64,000 bases of DNA, taken from contig CM058238.1 of NCBI GenBank assembly GCA_030180135.1, positions 86,994,619 through 87,058,618 of the forward strand, given 5' to 3'. Of this stretch, positions 28,728 to 40,403 are shown piece by piece (position 1 is the first letter of the stretch; every line of letters starts with the position of its first letter). The notes beneath the pieces were generated by a model. That model saw only the letters and a program-made list of their open reading frames with translations. It did not search any database and was not told the origin of the DNA. The stretch is from Orychophragmus violaceus (lineage: Eukaryota > Streptophyta > Magnoliopsida > Brassicales > Brassicaceae). Made by a program: the position numbers and the translations under genes.

Positions 28728-29934
28728 ACTGATTAGCTTGTACTCATGATTTCCTGAGAGCTCCCTTGGCCTGACGCTTCGCCTGATTGATTCCAAACTG
28801 ACTGCTATTTGTTTTTTGTTTCTGATTTTATTTCTTTCATTACTTCTTTGCATGGATTAATTCGACATTTTACAATTTATCGCAAGAATTTAGATTCTCT
28901 GTGGATTCGACCCCTATATCCCTCAATTTCATATATGTTCACTTACGGTATAACTCTAGGGATTAAACACTGAGCATATCATGTTCTAACGACGAAATGA
29001 GTTTCGTTGTTTTCATACTTTCTTTATATGTCTACTTGAGGGCAAGCAAGAACCAGGTTTGAGGGAGTTGATATATCATGATTTTGTATTTAAGTCATGA
29101 TATAATTTCTAGTCTAGAGTTTTTTAGTTGTTTTTGGAGTCATTTATGTCTTTTACAGGTTATGACATGTTTGGAGATTAATTTGAGATTAATTTGAGAT
29201 TATGGGAGCTTTTGGAGTAATCCTGCAACATATATGAATTTCACAGAGGTCAATGGTTGTGTCTTCACTTGGTGTCAGTCTTCACCACTCTAGTGTCGGT
29301 GGATTTTGTGCGTGAAAATTAGAAATTTTGAAGATTTGCAAGTTGACCCAAAAGTTTCTCATATTTACAAAAAGACTAAAATCTTGTTTTAGCTATTAGT
29401 TAAGTTTTACAACCATTTTAGGCTACACTTCCATACTTTTATATTTGGAGATTTTTTAGAGTTAAGAACTGATCTGATACTCAATTCATCTAAGAAAAAA
29501 TTTTGAACCCCGATTTTTATTTGTTTTATATTTTTGTTCATACTCTATTAATCATGTTTATTGTTATGATTGTCATGTTTGAATAGTGTACATGTTAGGT
29601 TTAGGGATTCTCATTAGAGATTTCATGGAATTTTAGGTTGATTGATTAATTGGGATCTTAAAGATTAATCTGAGTTAGCTACTTAGATTATTGATATCAG
29701 GTTGATTATCCCATCAAAAGTTGGTTAATTAGCTAGAAAAGTACCTAGGTGAGCAGTTTGTCTATTCACAAAGAGATTCGATTAATGTAAATTGTGAACG
29801 AACGAACCTGAATTTAATGCATGTTTATAACTCTAGAACTCGCAAAGACATTTGGTTTTCTAGATTGTTAGCCATAGTAAATAATTGCAACAAAAGTTAG
29901 GTCGTTATAATCTTGTGTTTCGAGTTCTAGAACA
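28728..29934 (+). mobile_element. D copy in unit 2, left part (interrupted by G)
   Basis: LTR 3' fragment 28728-28981, internal stub to 29068, LTR from 29069, broken at 29934 by Copia G. It resumes at 36928 and ends at 37188. Confidence 0.8.
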
Positions 29935-30663
29935 TGTTGGGATTATGTCCTGAAATCACATTGTACTCACTCTAGAGATAGTTGTATTGTCGAAATCAGA
30001 CAATTCATGTGATAATAGGTAGTCATAATGTTTTGCTAGAAACCGCTTATGACAAATGAGTTGTAACTCATTTCTGGTATCGTGTGAACCTACAGGGTCA
30101 CACACCTAAGCAAGTTGGACATAGTCCATATGGGATTGATCATTGGCATATGATCTGATCGATGTGTATTGGATATACATCGAATATAAGTTTCAAAGAG
30201 GTGTATCGATCGACACCATTGGGTGTGTCGGTCGATACAGGACGTGTGTCGATCGACACCACTAAGTGTGTCGGTCGACACAAAGGCGAAACCGAGACTG
30301 ATGTTTCGGTTCACTTTATGGTCGATATATAAACGCGTTTTGTACATTCGACCTAATAGATCGATTGAGAGTGTCGCCCAGAGTGTTTTCTCATAGAGAA
30401 AACACATAAACCTCTAAAGAACTGAGTTCCTAGGAGATCCGAGCACCGGTACTAGCATCCCGGCGGATTCCAGCTTGTGTGCGTGTGGACTACGATAGAG
30501 GCGCAACGATTGGGGCGCTCCAGATCTCGTGCATCTTCCGCTGCCAAAACTCCAGGTAATCACGAGGTGAGATCCATGATTTAATTAACTAAACCCTAGA
30601 TCCTAGGCTATCTGGAACTCACGAGGATTCTGAATACGGTAGAATTGGCTCCAAGTTCCATCA
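29935..30663 (+). repeat. 5' LTR of Copia G (729 bp)
   Basis: TGTTGGGATTATG to CCAAGTTCCATCA. TATATAAA at 30326-30333. Four CGATCG boxes 45-120 bp upstream of it (separate entry). Confidence 0.95.
30203..30333 (+). promoter_or_regulatory. Four phased CGATCG boxes and TATA box in the Copia G LTR
   Basis: Boxes at 30203-30216, 30225-30238, 30246-30259 and 30268-30281 fit GYRWCGRYCGWYRC exactly. Centre spacings are 22, 21 and 22 bp. TATATAAA starts 45 bp after the last box. In the 3' LTR the same array is at 36462-36540 with one CpG lost in the first box. Confidence 0.65.
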
Positions 30664-30664
30664 G

Positions 30665-30676
30665 TGGTATCAGAGC
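30665..30676 (+). other. Primer binding site for initiator tRNA-Met (G)
   Basis: TGGTATCAGAGC one base after the LTR, the canonical Copia primer site. Confidence 0.95.
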
Positions 30677-32203
30677 CTTAGGGTTTTATCATTGAATCGA
30701 ACCTGTTAAACGAATTTGATGATTTAGATTCGCAAACTAGGTTTTTTGAGTAAAAACAGGTGAGATCGATTTGATCGATCTGCGATTCTGTGTTTTCGCA
30801 CAGTGTCGATCGACACACTGGGTGTGTCGGTCGACACAAAGTGGCAAAATCGACAGATTCGGCGGCTAGGGTTTTTCGCGAAGAAAAACCGAAAGCCTTC
30901 TGTGTCGATCGACACATGTTGTATATCGGTCGACACAGAGCAAATTCGGTCACGTATCGATCGACACAGGTTTGTGTCGGTCGACACAGACCGAGCGAGT
31001 GGTTAATTGGTTCAATTGGATTGGACTGGTTATCATGCTTGGTTAAATCCGAATAGATCGGTTTAAATTGGATGAATTGATTCAATTGAATTGAACTGAT
31101 TATCTTAATAAGAATGAACCGATGGGTCAAATCAGTTTGATTGGATAAGTCGGTTCAATTGAATTAGACCGGTTATCGCAATCAGTTGAAACTGGTTTAA
31201 ACGGTTTAAATTGGATGAATTGGTTCAATTGGATTGAACTGGTTATCCCAATTAGTATAAACCGATTGGTTAAGATCAGTTTGATCAGATAAGTCGGTTC
31301 AATTGGATTGGACCGGTTATCAAAACTATCTTCGGTTTAAGTCAATGTCGACCGTCACACATGGGTTGTGTCGATCGACATGACTGGTTCGATGAACAGG
31401 GTTAATTGAATTAATCGGTTATTGAAGTCCGTTTTTTGTTTGGTAGTGTCGATCGACATACATAGTCTGCGTCGATCGACACAGTATTCTAAATTCTGGT
31501 TATTGAACGTTGAATTTGCAGAAACCAAACTGGACTTAAACATTGATCAAAGATTAGCTTCAATGTGGTCAACTGTCAAGACTCGTTTCGTTGTGTGATG
31601 GTCTAGCCAAGAGCTTGGTGTCCACAATAACGTGAGTAAGGCAGGTAGTAATGTTGATGGACTTGCAGTGCTAAACATCAACAATTACATGACCTAAGAG
31701 ATTGATTTGCTAAACTTTTGTGTTTAGTTTCCTCAACTAAATATCAAGTGACCTTGATGTCTTGCCCAATCTTGTCTACTGTCAAGACTTGTTTCGTTTG
31801 TTGGATAGTCTTGGAGTCCTTGGTATCCACTACTACATGAGTAAGACAGGTGATCATTGATAGACTTGCAGTGCGACTGTCAATGATCACTAGACTGAAG
31901 AGATTGGTTTACTTGACTGAGCTATCAAAAGTTCTGGGCTCAGAGACATCAGAGTGGATTAGACATAGTTTGTCTCATCCACAACCAAGAGTTGTACTGG
32001 GTGCAATTAGCAATGATTTGCTTACCTAGATAACTAAATTTTGGGTGATGGCGAGTCACCCACTCAGATTTTAGTGATATATGGATCTTTGGATCATTAT
32101 ATTCATAAAGGAAACACTGTTTGAATATAATGCAAGTTTTCTTATTAGATAAGATTTCTCATCATATACATAACTAAATATTTGTTTTCATGGATTTCAG
32201 CTT
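30677..32203 (+). other. Long 5' leader of Copia G with box arrays and tandem repeats
   Basis: CGATCG-box pairs at about 30803-30988 and 31346-31486. Between 31008 and 31325 a tandem array is built from GGTTCAATTGGATTG-like and ACTGGTTATC-like pieces. Between 31570 and 31920 two imperfect direct repeats of about 200 bp occur (CTGTCAAGACTCGTTTCGTT and its copy near 31780). Frames through the boxes encode SIDT/DRH peptides that I take as artefacts. Confidence 0.6.
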
Positions 32204-33118
32204 ATGTCTATGACTACTTTCTCGTTGCGATCCGTCCTTGAGAAGGACAAGTTAAATGGATCCAACTTCCTGGATTGGTATCGGAATCTGAGATTCATTC
32301 TCAAGCAGGAGAGAAAGGACTATGTCCTTGAAAAGGCTCTTCCAGGAAGGCTTGGGACCAATCGCTCGAATGCAGCATATAATGCTTGGAATAAGCATTA
32401 TATTGATGTGGTAGATGTGTGTGGTCTGATGTTGGCTACCATGAACTCGGACTTGAAGAGTCAATACGAGAACATGGAGTCGCCAATAGAGATGATCACC
32501 AGCCTGAAACTGAAGTTTCAGGATCTGGCACGAGTTGAGAGATTCCAGATGGTGAAATCTCTCACTGGGTGCAAGCTACCAGAGGATGCTCCAGTAAGTC
32601 CTCATGTCATTAAACTGATGGGTTACATTGATAACTTGGGGAAACTGGAATGTCCTGTCAGCTTAGAGTTGGCTACTGACATCATTCTGCAGTCACTGCC
32701 GTCAAGTTATGATAAGTTCATAAAGAACTATATCAAGAATAACTTGACGAAGACGTTGACTGAGCTGCATGGCATGCTCAAGACAGCAGAGAAAAACATC
32801 AAAAGGGGTAAAAGATTAGAGAAATCGTGTATAGACAAGGGTGAAGGCAAGGCCGTCCAGATTTGGAATCAGGATAAGCCTATGTCATCTTATAAGCCCA
32901 AGTCAAGCCCATCTGGTGTTAGTAAGTGCTTCTACTGTAATGAGTCGGGGCATTGGAAGAGAGATTGCAATAAATTCTTGGAAGATTCACAAGAGATGGA
33001 GAAGATGTATGGTACTTCTTCTTCAGGTATTGTGTTATTAATTCAAGTTCTACATAAGTATTGGATACTAGTTGTGGTACTGATATTTTTGAAATATGCA
33101 GGACCTAAGCGACAGTAG
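32204..33118 (+). CDS. Gag of Copia element G
   Basis: 304 residues from the ATG at 32204. The N-terminal LNGSNFLDWYRNLRFIL is the start of the Copia-type gag domain. LATDIILQSLPSSYDKF and LTELHGMLKTAE follow, then a basic region and a CCHC knuckle CFYCNESGHWKRDC at residues 242-255. The last ~30 residues (from GIVLLIQV) are a shifted reading of the protease start: another frame reads LDTSCGTD, the decayed DTG site. The gag would form the particle and bind RNA. It is the only open frame of the element. Confidence 0.85.
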   Translation: MSMTTFSLRSVLEKDKLNGSNFLDWYRNLRFILKQERKDYVLEKALPGRLGTNRSNAAYNAWNKHYIDVVDVCGLMLATMNSDLKSQYENMESPIEMITSLKLKFQDLARVERFQMVKSLTGCKLPEDAPVSPHVIKLMGYIDNLGKLECPVSLELATDIILQSLPSSYDKFIKNYIKNNLTKTLTELHGMLKTAEKNIKRGKRLEKSCIDKGEGKAVQIWNQDKPMSSYKPKSSPSGVSKCFYCNESGHWKRDCNKFLEDSQEMEKMYGTSSSGIVLLIQVLHKYWILVVVLIFLKYAGPKRQ

Positions 33119-35400
33119 AACGTTGAAGAAAGGACAAGTGGAACTGCGTGTCTGGTATGAAGCAATGGTTACTGCATGAGCCGTAGAGATTCTCCACTTG
33201 TAGGAGCCTTTCAAACTTGGTTTTAGAAATTAAGTAATCTCTATTATGTATCTGCTTTGTGCAGAGATGTCTTTCAATTTCTTGTAAAGAATTTGAATGT
33301 TTTTCATTTTGATAAAAGACAAGTCTTGTTCTTTAGATCTTAATGAAATATCATATGATAGCACCCCATTTGGAATGGGTTTTATATCTTAAACCAGCGA
33401 AAGTCAGAATGTAACACAAATACTAAAGGTTTAAGTCTGATGACTTGAACTCGACTTTTCTTTGGCATAGTCGTTTAACCACATAAAGTGAAGCGAATTC
33501 AAAAGTTCCATAGTATTGGACTCATTCGATTGTTAATCATTTGAGATATGAATTCTGTTCACTGAACCAAATGACTAAGGCCCTTTTAGCAGAGCTAAAG
33601 GAAATGGGCCAGAGGCTTATTGGGCCTTACACATACTGATGTATGCGGCCCAACGAGCATTAGTGCCAGAGGAAATCTTTTGTACTTCATTACCTTATTG
33701 ATGGCATCAATAAAGTATGGCTGTGTTCATTTGATGAGACACGAGCAGGAATCCCTTGAGGAGTTCCAAGATGAAGTGTAGAACCGATTTGACAAAAGTA
33801 TTGAAATCATCGATTGAATCGCGGAGGAAAATGCTTAAGTCAAGAATTGGGTGATCATCTGACAGAATAAATCGGATCTTTTTGGATATGCTCCGATTAA
33901 TGATGAGTCACAGGAATCTTCCATAAACCATTTAAGAATACGTTCTAAAATGTCTATGTTTACGCTAAATAAGTTTCTATCAGAATCAGTGAAAAACACC
34001 ACATTGGATGTGGACTGGGTGATTTCCAAATTTGTTTTTCTGATTAATTGGGATTGCAAGGTTTGTGTAAGACAATAGTCAACAAACAAACTTGAACCCA
34101 AATATGATAAGTTCTACCTCGCTGGTTGTCCTAGGGAAACCAAGGCTTAGTACTTTTGTTGTCCAGAACTGTGTCTTTTAAGAAAGATCATATTTTCAAA
34201 AGGAATAGTGGGAGTAAAAGTACACATCGAAGAAATTCGATGAACATAGGAGGCTGCTCAACCTGATGAGGAAGAGCAGCGGTGAGATCTGCAAAGTGCT
34301 GTAGGATCTACAACTGTGGAGCCTGAAATTCGCAGATCCGAAAGGATCCGTCACTAACTCGAGAGTGATTTCTCGTAACCAAATGTTGTGATCTGCTGAT
34401 CATTGAAAAGTGATGAACATGCGAAATTCAAAGAAGCGATGGTGAGCCCCAACTCCGGAAATTGGCTGGGTATGAATGTTAGCTTCACCGATCCATTTCT
34501 GGATTGAAGCAAACATCTTGGAGTTGGAATCAACATTCTGATAATATGGTCAAATGTTTTGACTTGATCAGAAAGAAAAGAAACCATGCGTTTACAAGAA
34601 GACTAGTGGGAGCGTAATGGTAATTCTCACACAGTATGTAGATAACATACTTGAATCTCATAAGCGACGTTCCGATGCTAAAGTCTTGTCAAGATTTAGG
34701 TCGGAAGTCAAATTTAATGATAGACATGGGAGAAGCCGCGTGAATCCTTGGAATAAGAATCTATTGATATAGATTAAGTAGGCTAATTGGATCGTGTCAA
34801 AATCCTTATGTTGATAAGGTATTGGACAGTTCATATGAGCTTAATTCCAAGGATGGCTTCATACCAAAGGTCTTATGGCAATAATCTGAGCAAGATGAAG
34901 TGTCTTGGACACTGGCTGAGCTAGTAACAATATTAGCAAGAAGAAGTGTTTCTGAACACTGTCTGAACTAATACTAATGAGTGTGAGTTCTAATGCTACT
35001 GCAATAGAATCCATCATGAATGCCATATTTTTGGGGCTCGTCTAGATGCAGCTTACGCATAAAGCATGACGAGAAAATACCAAAATATTCCGGTAAGAGT
35101 CACTGATCAGTTGCCAGAAATATCCCAAGTGTATGAAGAACTCTAAGGATAGTTTCGTGGAGAACTGAGGAAGTGACGAACCAGTTGAAAGTAGTTAGAC
35201 GGACAAAGACGATTCCCGGTTCCCACCTGGTTATGTCTCTTTGTCTGAATAGCGGTGCTAACTGTTGGAAAGGCTCCAAGCAGTGGACCGTAGAACAGTG
35301 CTTTTATCTGAACGGAATTTATTCTGAGTGCTGTAGGTATAATATATCTAAAGAGATGATCTTGATTCTAGTGGGAGTTATTTTAGTTATGTTGTAATCT
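33119..35400 (+). pseudogene. Eroded Copia pol of element G
   Basis: Short collinear traces in broken frames: pre-integrase (near 33440), an integrase piece with HTDVCGP and SARGNLLYFITLL (33630-33720), KLEPKYDKFYLAGCPRETK (34090), a hinge piece RRSERIRH-like near 34335, and an RNase H trace near 35215 (SLNSGANCWKGSKQWTVEQ in mixed frames). The order is that of Copia pol, but many segments are deleted and I could not find the reverse transcriptase YVDD box. Confidence 0.7.
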
Positions 35401-36193
35401 TTACATATACATGCTATGGTAGTGTTTGTGTAAGTTTAAAACTGACATCAGTATTATTTAATTATTGGATAATTAAATAATGGTCCCAAAGTATTTTATG
35501 ATCATCATATAGGTCATCAAGTTGAGGACTTGATCATGAAACCCTATAAGTAAAGGATGACATAAATTATGATTGTCCCTAGTCAAGGTTTTTGAAGTGG
35601 GACACCAATAACCGCGCGAGACTAGTATGTGAGGTGACTGTTGGACTAAGTTTCATGGAGTCAATGATATGATTATCACAGTCAGTCACATAGATATATG
35701 TTGGTGAACATATGATCGGACATGACCCTCTTAATGAGAACTCCACAGGATAGTTATATCAGTGTCATGGGAGGTTCTCATTACGACTATGGAGTATAGT
35801 CCTTAGACCTGAGTTCATCATGCTTTCTAGCATATGAATTGGTGCACTTTGACCTTGTCAAACGTCGATCCGTAAATGGCGGCTATAAAGGCATTGCTTA
35901 GGTGTATCATGAAGTATGTGTAGAAACAGGGATGGAACAAGAAGGAATTTGTCCCTCCTGTATAACGGGAGATAAATATCTCAGGGCCCATCGAAGATTT
36001 GATACTGAGAATATGCATGGCCGTTCTCAAACGAGGTGATTGTCAGTCGTTTGATTTAATCAGTATAGATCAGGATTTCGATGAACATGATGTTGGCCAT
36101 AATAAGGATGACACAGTCTCTTGCCTTATGCCATATCGAGATATAGAGACGAAAGGATTATAGGAATAAGTGATTCCAGTACAAGTGGGAGAT
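35401..36193 (+). other. 3' non-coding region of Copia G
   Basis: No coding frame; ends in the polypurine tract ACAAGTGGGAGAT at 36181-36193. Nothing else recognised. Confidence 0.7.
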
Positions 36194-36922
36194 TGTTGGG
36201 ATTATGTCATGAAATCACATTGTACTCACTCTAGAGATAGTTGTATTGTCGAGATCGGACAATTCATGTGATACTAGGTAGTCATAATGTTTTGCTAGAA
36301 ACCGCTTATGACAAATGAGTTGTAACTCATTTCTGGTATCGTGTGAACCTACAGGGTCACACACCTAAGCAAGTTGGACATAGTCCATATGGGATTGATC
36401 ATTGGCATATGATCTGATCGATGTGTATTGGATATACATCGAATATAAGTTTCAAAGAGGTGTATCGATCAACACCATTGGGTGTGTCGGTCGATACAGG
36501 ACGTGTGTCGATCGACACCACTGAGTGTGTCGGTCGACACAAAGGCGAAACCGAGACTGATGTTTCGGTTCACTTTAAGGTCGATATATAAACGCGTTTT
36601 GTACATTCGACCTAATAGATCGATTGAGAGCGTCGCCCAGAGTGTTTTCTCAGAGAGAAAACACAGAAACCTCTAAAGAACTGAGTTCCCAGGAGATCCG
36701 AGCACCGGTACTAGCATCCCGGCGGATTCCAGCTTGTGTGCGTGTGGACTACGATAGAGGCGCAACGATTGGGGCGCTCCAGATCTCGTGCATCTTCCGC
36801 TGCCAAAACTCCAGGTAATCACGAGGTGAGATCCATGATTCAATTAACTAAACCCTAGATCCTAGGCTATCTGGAACTCACGAGGATTCTGAATACGGTA
36901 GAATTGGCTCCAAGTTCCATCA
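36194..36922 (+). repeat. 3' LTR of Copia G (729 bp)
   Basis: Same length as the 5' LTR and about a dozen substitutions by eye. Followed by the target duplication GAACA. Confidence 0.95.
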
Positions 36923-36927
36923 GAACA

Positions 36928-37188
36928 TCGATAATTTGAATCATGGTTAATTGATTGATTTATATTCATGATTTTCTGAGAACTTTCCTTACATGACGCT
37001 TTCTCATATTGTTCTTACACCAGTTTACTTACTTGTGTTGTTTATTTCATTAGCTACATTCTGCTTAACATGATTTGAATACTGATAATCTTTTGAGTAA
37101 TTTGAAGTCCTTTGTTCCATACCATAAGTATTACATTCAATACATTGTTCACTTACATTTATATCTTAGGGAAAACTTACACATATCA
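36928..37188 (+). repeat. D LTR, right part (unit 2)
   Basis: Continues the LTR broken by G, ending CACATATCA as at 22029. Confidence 0.85.
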
Positions 37189-37719
37189 GATTTGCATCAA
37201 TGGATTTTATGTTGTGGAACATAACAACTGAAACAAAGGCTCACATCTTTCTTCTAAACTTATTGAATTTTTAATCCAAGTTGTAATAATAATATGAACT
37301 TCTTATGACAACAGGTTGCACAGATCTCATGTGGTGAATGGCGCCTTCCCCATTCTTTTTATCGCAGGGACATCCCTGAGTTAAAAAACTGGTTTGCTAA
37401 TGAGAAGGTGCATCTCTTTTCTCTTGATGAAAGTTCTTTGTTAATGTTTGGTCTTTGACTGATCGTAAACCTATCTCTATCCTAGGATGATGTCATTCAT
37501 ACATATAGACATTGGGTTGGATGACAAAATACCAATGTCTTTCCTCTAAATTTGCACACACAATTTCATGGAGGAGAATTGCATTCCTTATGCTTCATCT
37601 TTGTGGATATAAAATCTGGATTTGAATTTAAAGAACGTAAAATATATGATCGGTCTAGTTGGATTGCAACATGGTATAAAGATGGATTTGTGAGATTAAC
37701 TAGGTAGGTGCGAGTATTA
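37189..37719 (+). pseudogene. Exon-like fragments of an unidentified gene (unit 2, fuller copy)
   Basis: Acceptor ATGACAACAG, an exon 37312-37407 open in one frame (VAQISCGEWRLPH, DIPELKNWFANEK) to a donor AAG/GTGCAT. A second segment starts after TATCCTAG at about 37486 with DDVIHTYRHWVG and, in mixed frames, FKERKIYDRSSW. The intron-exon texture indicates a host gene. Identity unknown. Confidence 0.4.
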
Positions 37720-38603
37720 TCTTTATATTAATTGAGAAGTGCTTTTGGCTTTATATTCACTCTCAAAATGATTTATTACTAATTTGTCATTAATAAAATT
37801 GGGCTTTTTACAATATTAACCTTAGTTTATATTTATCATTATTTATTTATTATATTAGTTTTAAAAATTAGTTTTTTATTCAAGATATACATGCGGACAA
37901 AAAAATTATTTTATTTTAGAGATATGTATCATCCGGATAAATAACAAAAATAAAAAGATAAAAAAATAAACAAAAAAAATATTTTTTAATTATGAGTTTT
38001 ATTGATAATTATGACTGATGTGGACAATACAAATTTATATGGTTAATTCATATTAATTTTCTGAATTATAAATTTTGGTAAATATAAACAATAAAATACT
38101 CTAATAAAAATTTATGATGTTTATAGATATATTATTATTATATTTTATTTTTAATTTTATTTATGTGATATACATAACCTTGGATATAAAATAAAAAATA
38201 AGATGATAATATGAAAATATTTATGAAGATGTTTAAATATTAATAAATATGGTTGTTATAGATAATATAATTTTATATAGTAAAGTTGTATTATTCGCCT
38301 ACATTTTGAATTTATATATAAATGATAAAATATTTTTAAGAAGAAAAATTGTATATTGATGTTAATACATATAAATTTATAATTATAATTTATTTTTTTG
38401 CTATGAATTTTATTTTAGAATAAACTATAAAATGTTTTAATAAAAATTTAAGTATAATAATGTTTATATATATAATTAAAATAGTTTGATATAAATTATT
38501 TTATAATAATATTGTTGTCAAATCAAATTGATAATTTGTTTAATAAAAAATTTGTGTGTTTATAATGTTTGTGTTCGCACCATGTGCGAGCGAATCATAC
38601 TAG
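37720..38603 (+). mobile_element. Non-autonomous Helitron, old (unit 2 copy)
   Basis: Starts TCTTTATATTAATTGAGAAG and ends CTAG before T. The hairpin TCGCA-CCATG-TGCGA lies about 10 nt upstream of the end (within 38576-38590). Same element as 22238-23093 but with its hairpin kept. Very AT-rich, no coding frame. Confidence 0.6.
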
Positions 38604-39827
38604 TTAAAATTAATTAAGTGATACTTGATGCCATTTAAAAATAATTTAATCTAATTGTCTAAAATTGTTTGGATTCACTTAGGTATGCATCTGAGTTGGA
38701 AACCGGTTAACATCATAAATATTAGGAGAACATGTTGATGTTGGAGGCTCAACTGTGAGATCAGCTTGAATTTTATCAAACATACACATGATTTCTTTAT
38801 ACATACCTAACTTACCAGACACGAGCGGAGTCAGCGGACAAGACTTTGCAGTGGATGATAGTGAAAGCCCATGCTTACTGATATATGTTGGAGCCAAACG
38901 TGTCATTACCTCTTGGATCCTAAGGAACGGTAGACGAAATAAAAATGGAGAATCTTAATTTTTTATTAATGATAATGGAGATTGTATCTTCAATGGACGT
39001 CTCTTCAGTGACGTTCCAATGGTTTGCTACTGCTATATATGCCCAACAAAAGCAAAAGATTTAGAAATCTCGTAAAATGGACAGGGTAGAAGAACATACT
39101 AGTATTAATGTCACAAAATGATAAACGATGTTGTAATGTTTTATCATCATCTTTTCAGGCTAACTATATGTTATATTTTTGTGGCTTGCTCTGATGTCAC
39201 CCTTACATTACGGACCATGGTCTTGCCACATAGATTATGGTAACCATAATTTTTATCATAATTATGAGTTTCTCCATAATTTCCATGTGTTCTTCATTTT
39301 TATTTACCCTACGCTTAAGGTGTGATGTTCCATCTTTGTTTTTTTGACGTCTCCAGTTATGTCATTACAACACATCATTTTGCTTATGCATCCCCACAGG
39401 AAGGTTTAGCCATTGATATTAATACTTGTTGACCTCTTTTGAGTTATTTTCTTAACTTAATGAAGTTAACATTTTTGGAACTCATGAATGGTGCTCCTCA
39501 AGAAAGTGATAAAAACGAAAGTGCAGATTCTCCATTTGATACAAGCGAGATAAAGCGTTCATGTTTCCCGCTCGAGCAGTTCTCCAAGTAACGGCAATGA
39601 GTTGATGTTAAATGTGATTAGCGGGGAAGCCCTTCATTATCTTAGCTTCAACATCCTTAGTAATACTCCCACCAATCAAAACCAAACCCCAAGATACAAG
39701 ATCATGCTAAAAAATGTGGAGGTGTTGCATCAGCTCACTGAATCTTTATTTTGATGCGATGAAGGTGTGTGTATGGACGTGAGCTGGGTGTTCTCAATAG
39801 GTTTTGATCAGTGTGTGATATGTTAGT
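38604..39827. other. Low-copy sequence with gene fragments (unit 2)
   Basis: Counterpart of 23094-24386. The minus-strand fragment with SKHGLSLSSTAKSCPL is at 38679-38950. The plus-strand fragment from about 39485 starts MNGAPQESDKNESADSPFDT and is shifted by one base near 39573. Confidence 0.4.
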
Positions 39828-40403
39828 TGTTGGAGTCAAGATTAGCACTTTTCCTAAAAGGCCTATTCAATAATTTAAGTCGGCCCGAAATGTAAAGACG
39901 GTTTAGAGCCCAAGTCAGTAAAACTCGATTAAACCCGACCCGGTTCAGTCGGTTTACATTTAGGGTTACGAGAGACGTGAGTTACAGATAAGGCGAAGGC
40001 GTCTCGAAGCACCGCGGCGCCGAGATATGGAAAATATCCTAATATTCGAAAACGAGATATTAGGAAAGATTCATATTTATCTTGATTTTCCATTATTATT
40101 TCCTAATCGACTTTGTTACCCTATAAAAGGGGACTTTGTTATTTAATAAACACACGCTTTTCATGATACAATTGCCCGAGAGACTTTAGAACCGATTTAA
40201 CATAATTTCTCTCCGGCGACTTAAACATTTTTCTTCCGCCGCTTTATTCCATCTCGGAAACCTAAAGTGAAACCCTAATTTCTATACTCTCACCGTGTTC
40301 TTAAATCTTTTTTTAGAATCCCTTAAGAAGAAAACCTAAAATTCTTTCTATCTTTGGATAGACCGAGTTGAGAATCAACATTAGACCGAGTTGAGAATCA
40401 ACA
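39828..40403 (+). repeat. Solo LTR I (unit 2)
   Basis: TGTTGGAGTC to GAATCAACA with perfect target duplication TTAGT (39823-39827, 40404-40408). TATAAAAG at 40122-40129. A short internal duplication (TTAGACCGAGTTGAGAATCA, 40381-40400) lengthens it relative to unit 1. Confidence 0.85.

Larger units (their letters stand above)
29935..36922 (+). mobile_element. G: Ty1/Copia retrotransposon, complete ends, gag intact, pol eroded
   Basis: Two 729-bp LTRs that differ at about a dozen positions by eye, target duplication GAACA (29930-29934 and 36923-36927), initiator-Met primer site, gag, pol debris and a polypurine tract AAGTGGGAGAT before 36194. It inserted into the D LTR of unit 2 only, after the tandem duplication. 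The LTR similarity shows a young insertion although pol is beyond use, so it was probably mobilised in trans. Confidence 0.9.

Noticed and set aside
30203..30281. Boxes as mere restriction-like or random CGATCG sites
   Set aside because: The 14-bp extent, constant 20-22 bp pairing and flanking arms exceed what a 6-bp palindrome would show by chance.
30678..31130. Open frames rich in SIDT/VDRH across the Copia G leader, on both strands
   Set aside because: They exist because the palindromic boxes lack stop codons in most frames. No domain, and they lie in an untranslated leader.
37312..37407. RCC1-type repeat (CGEW motif)
   Set aside because: Only four residues match and the following sequence does not continue the repeat, so I left the gene unidentified.
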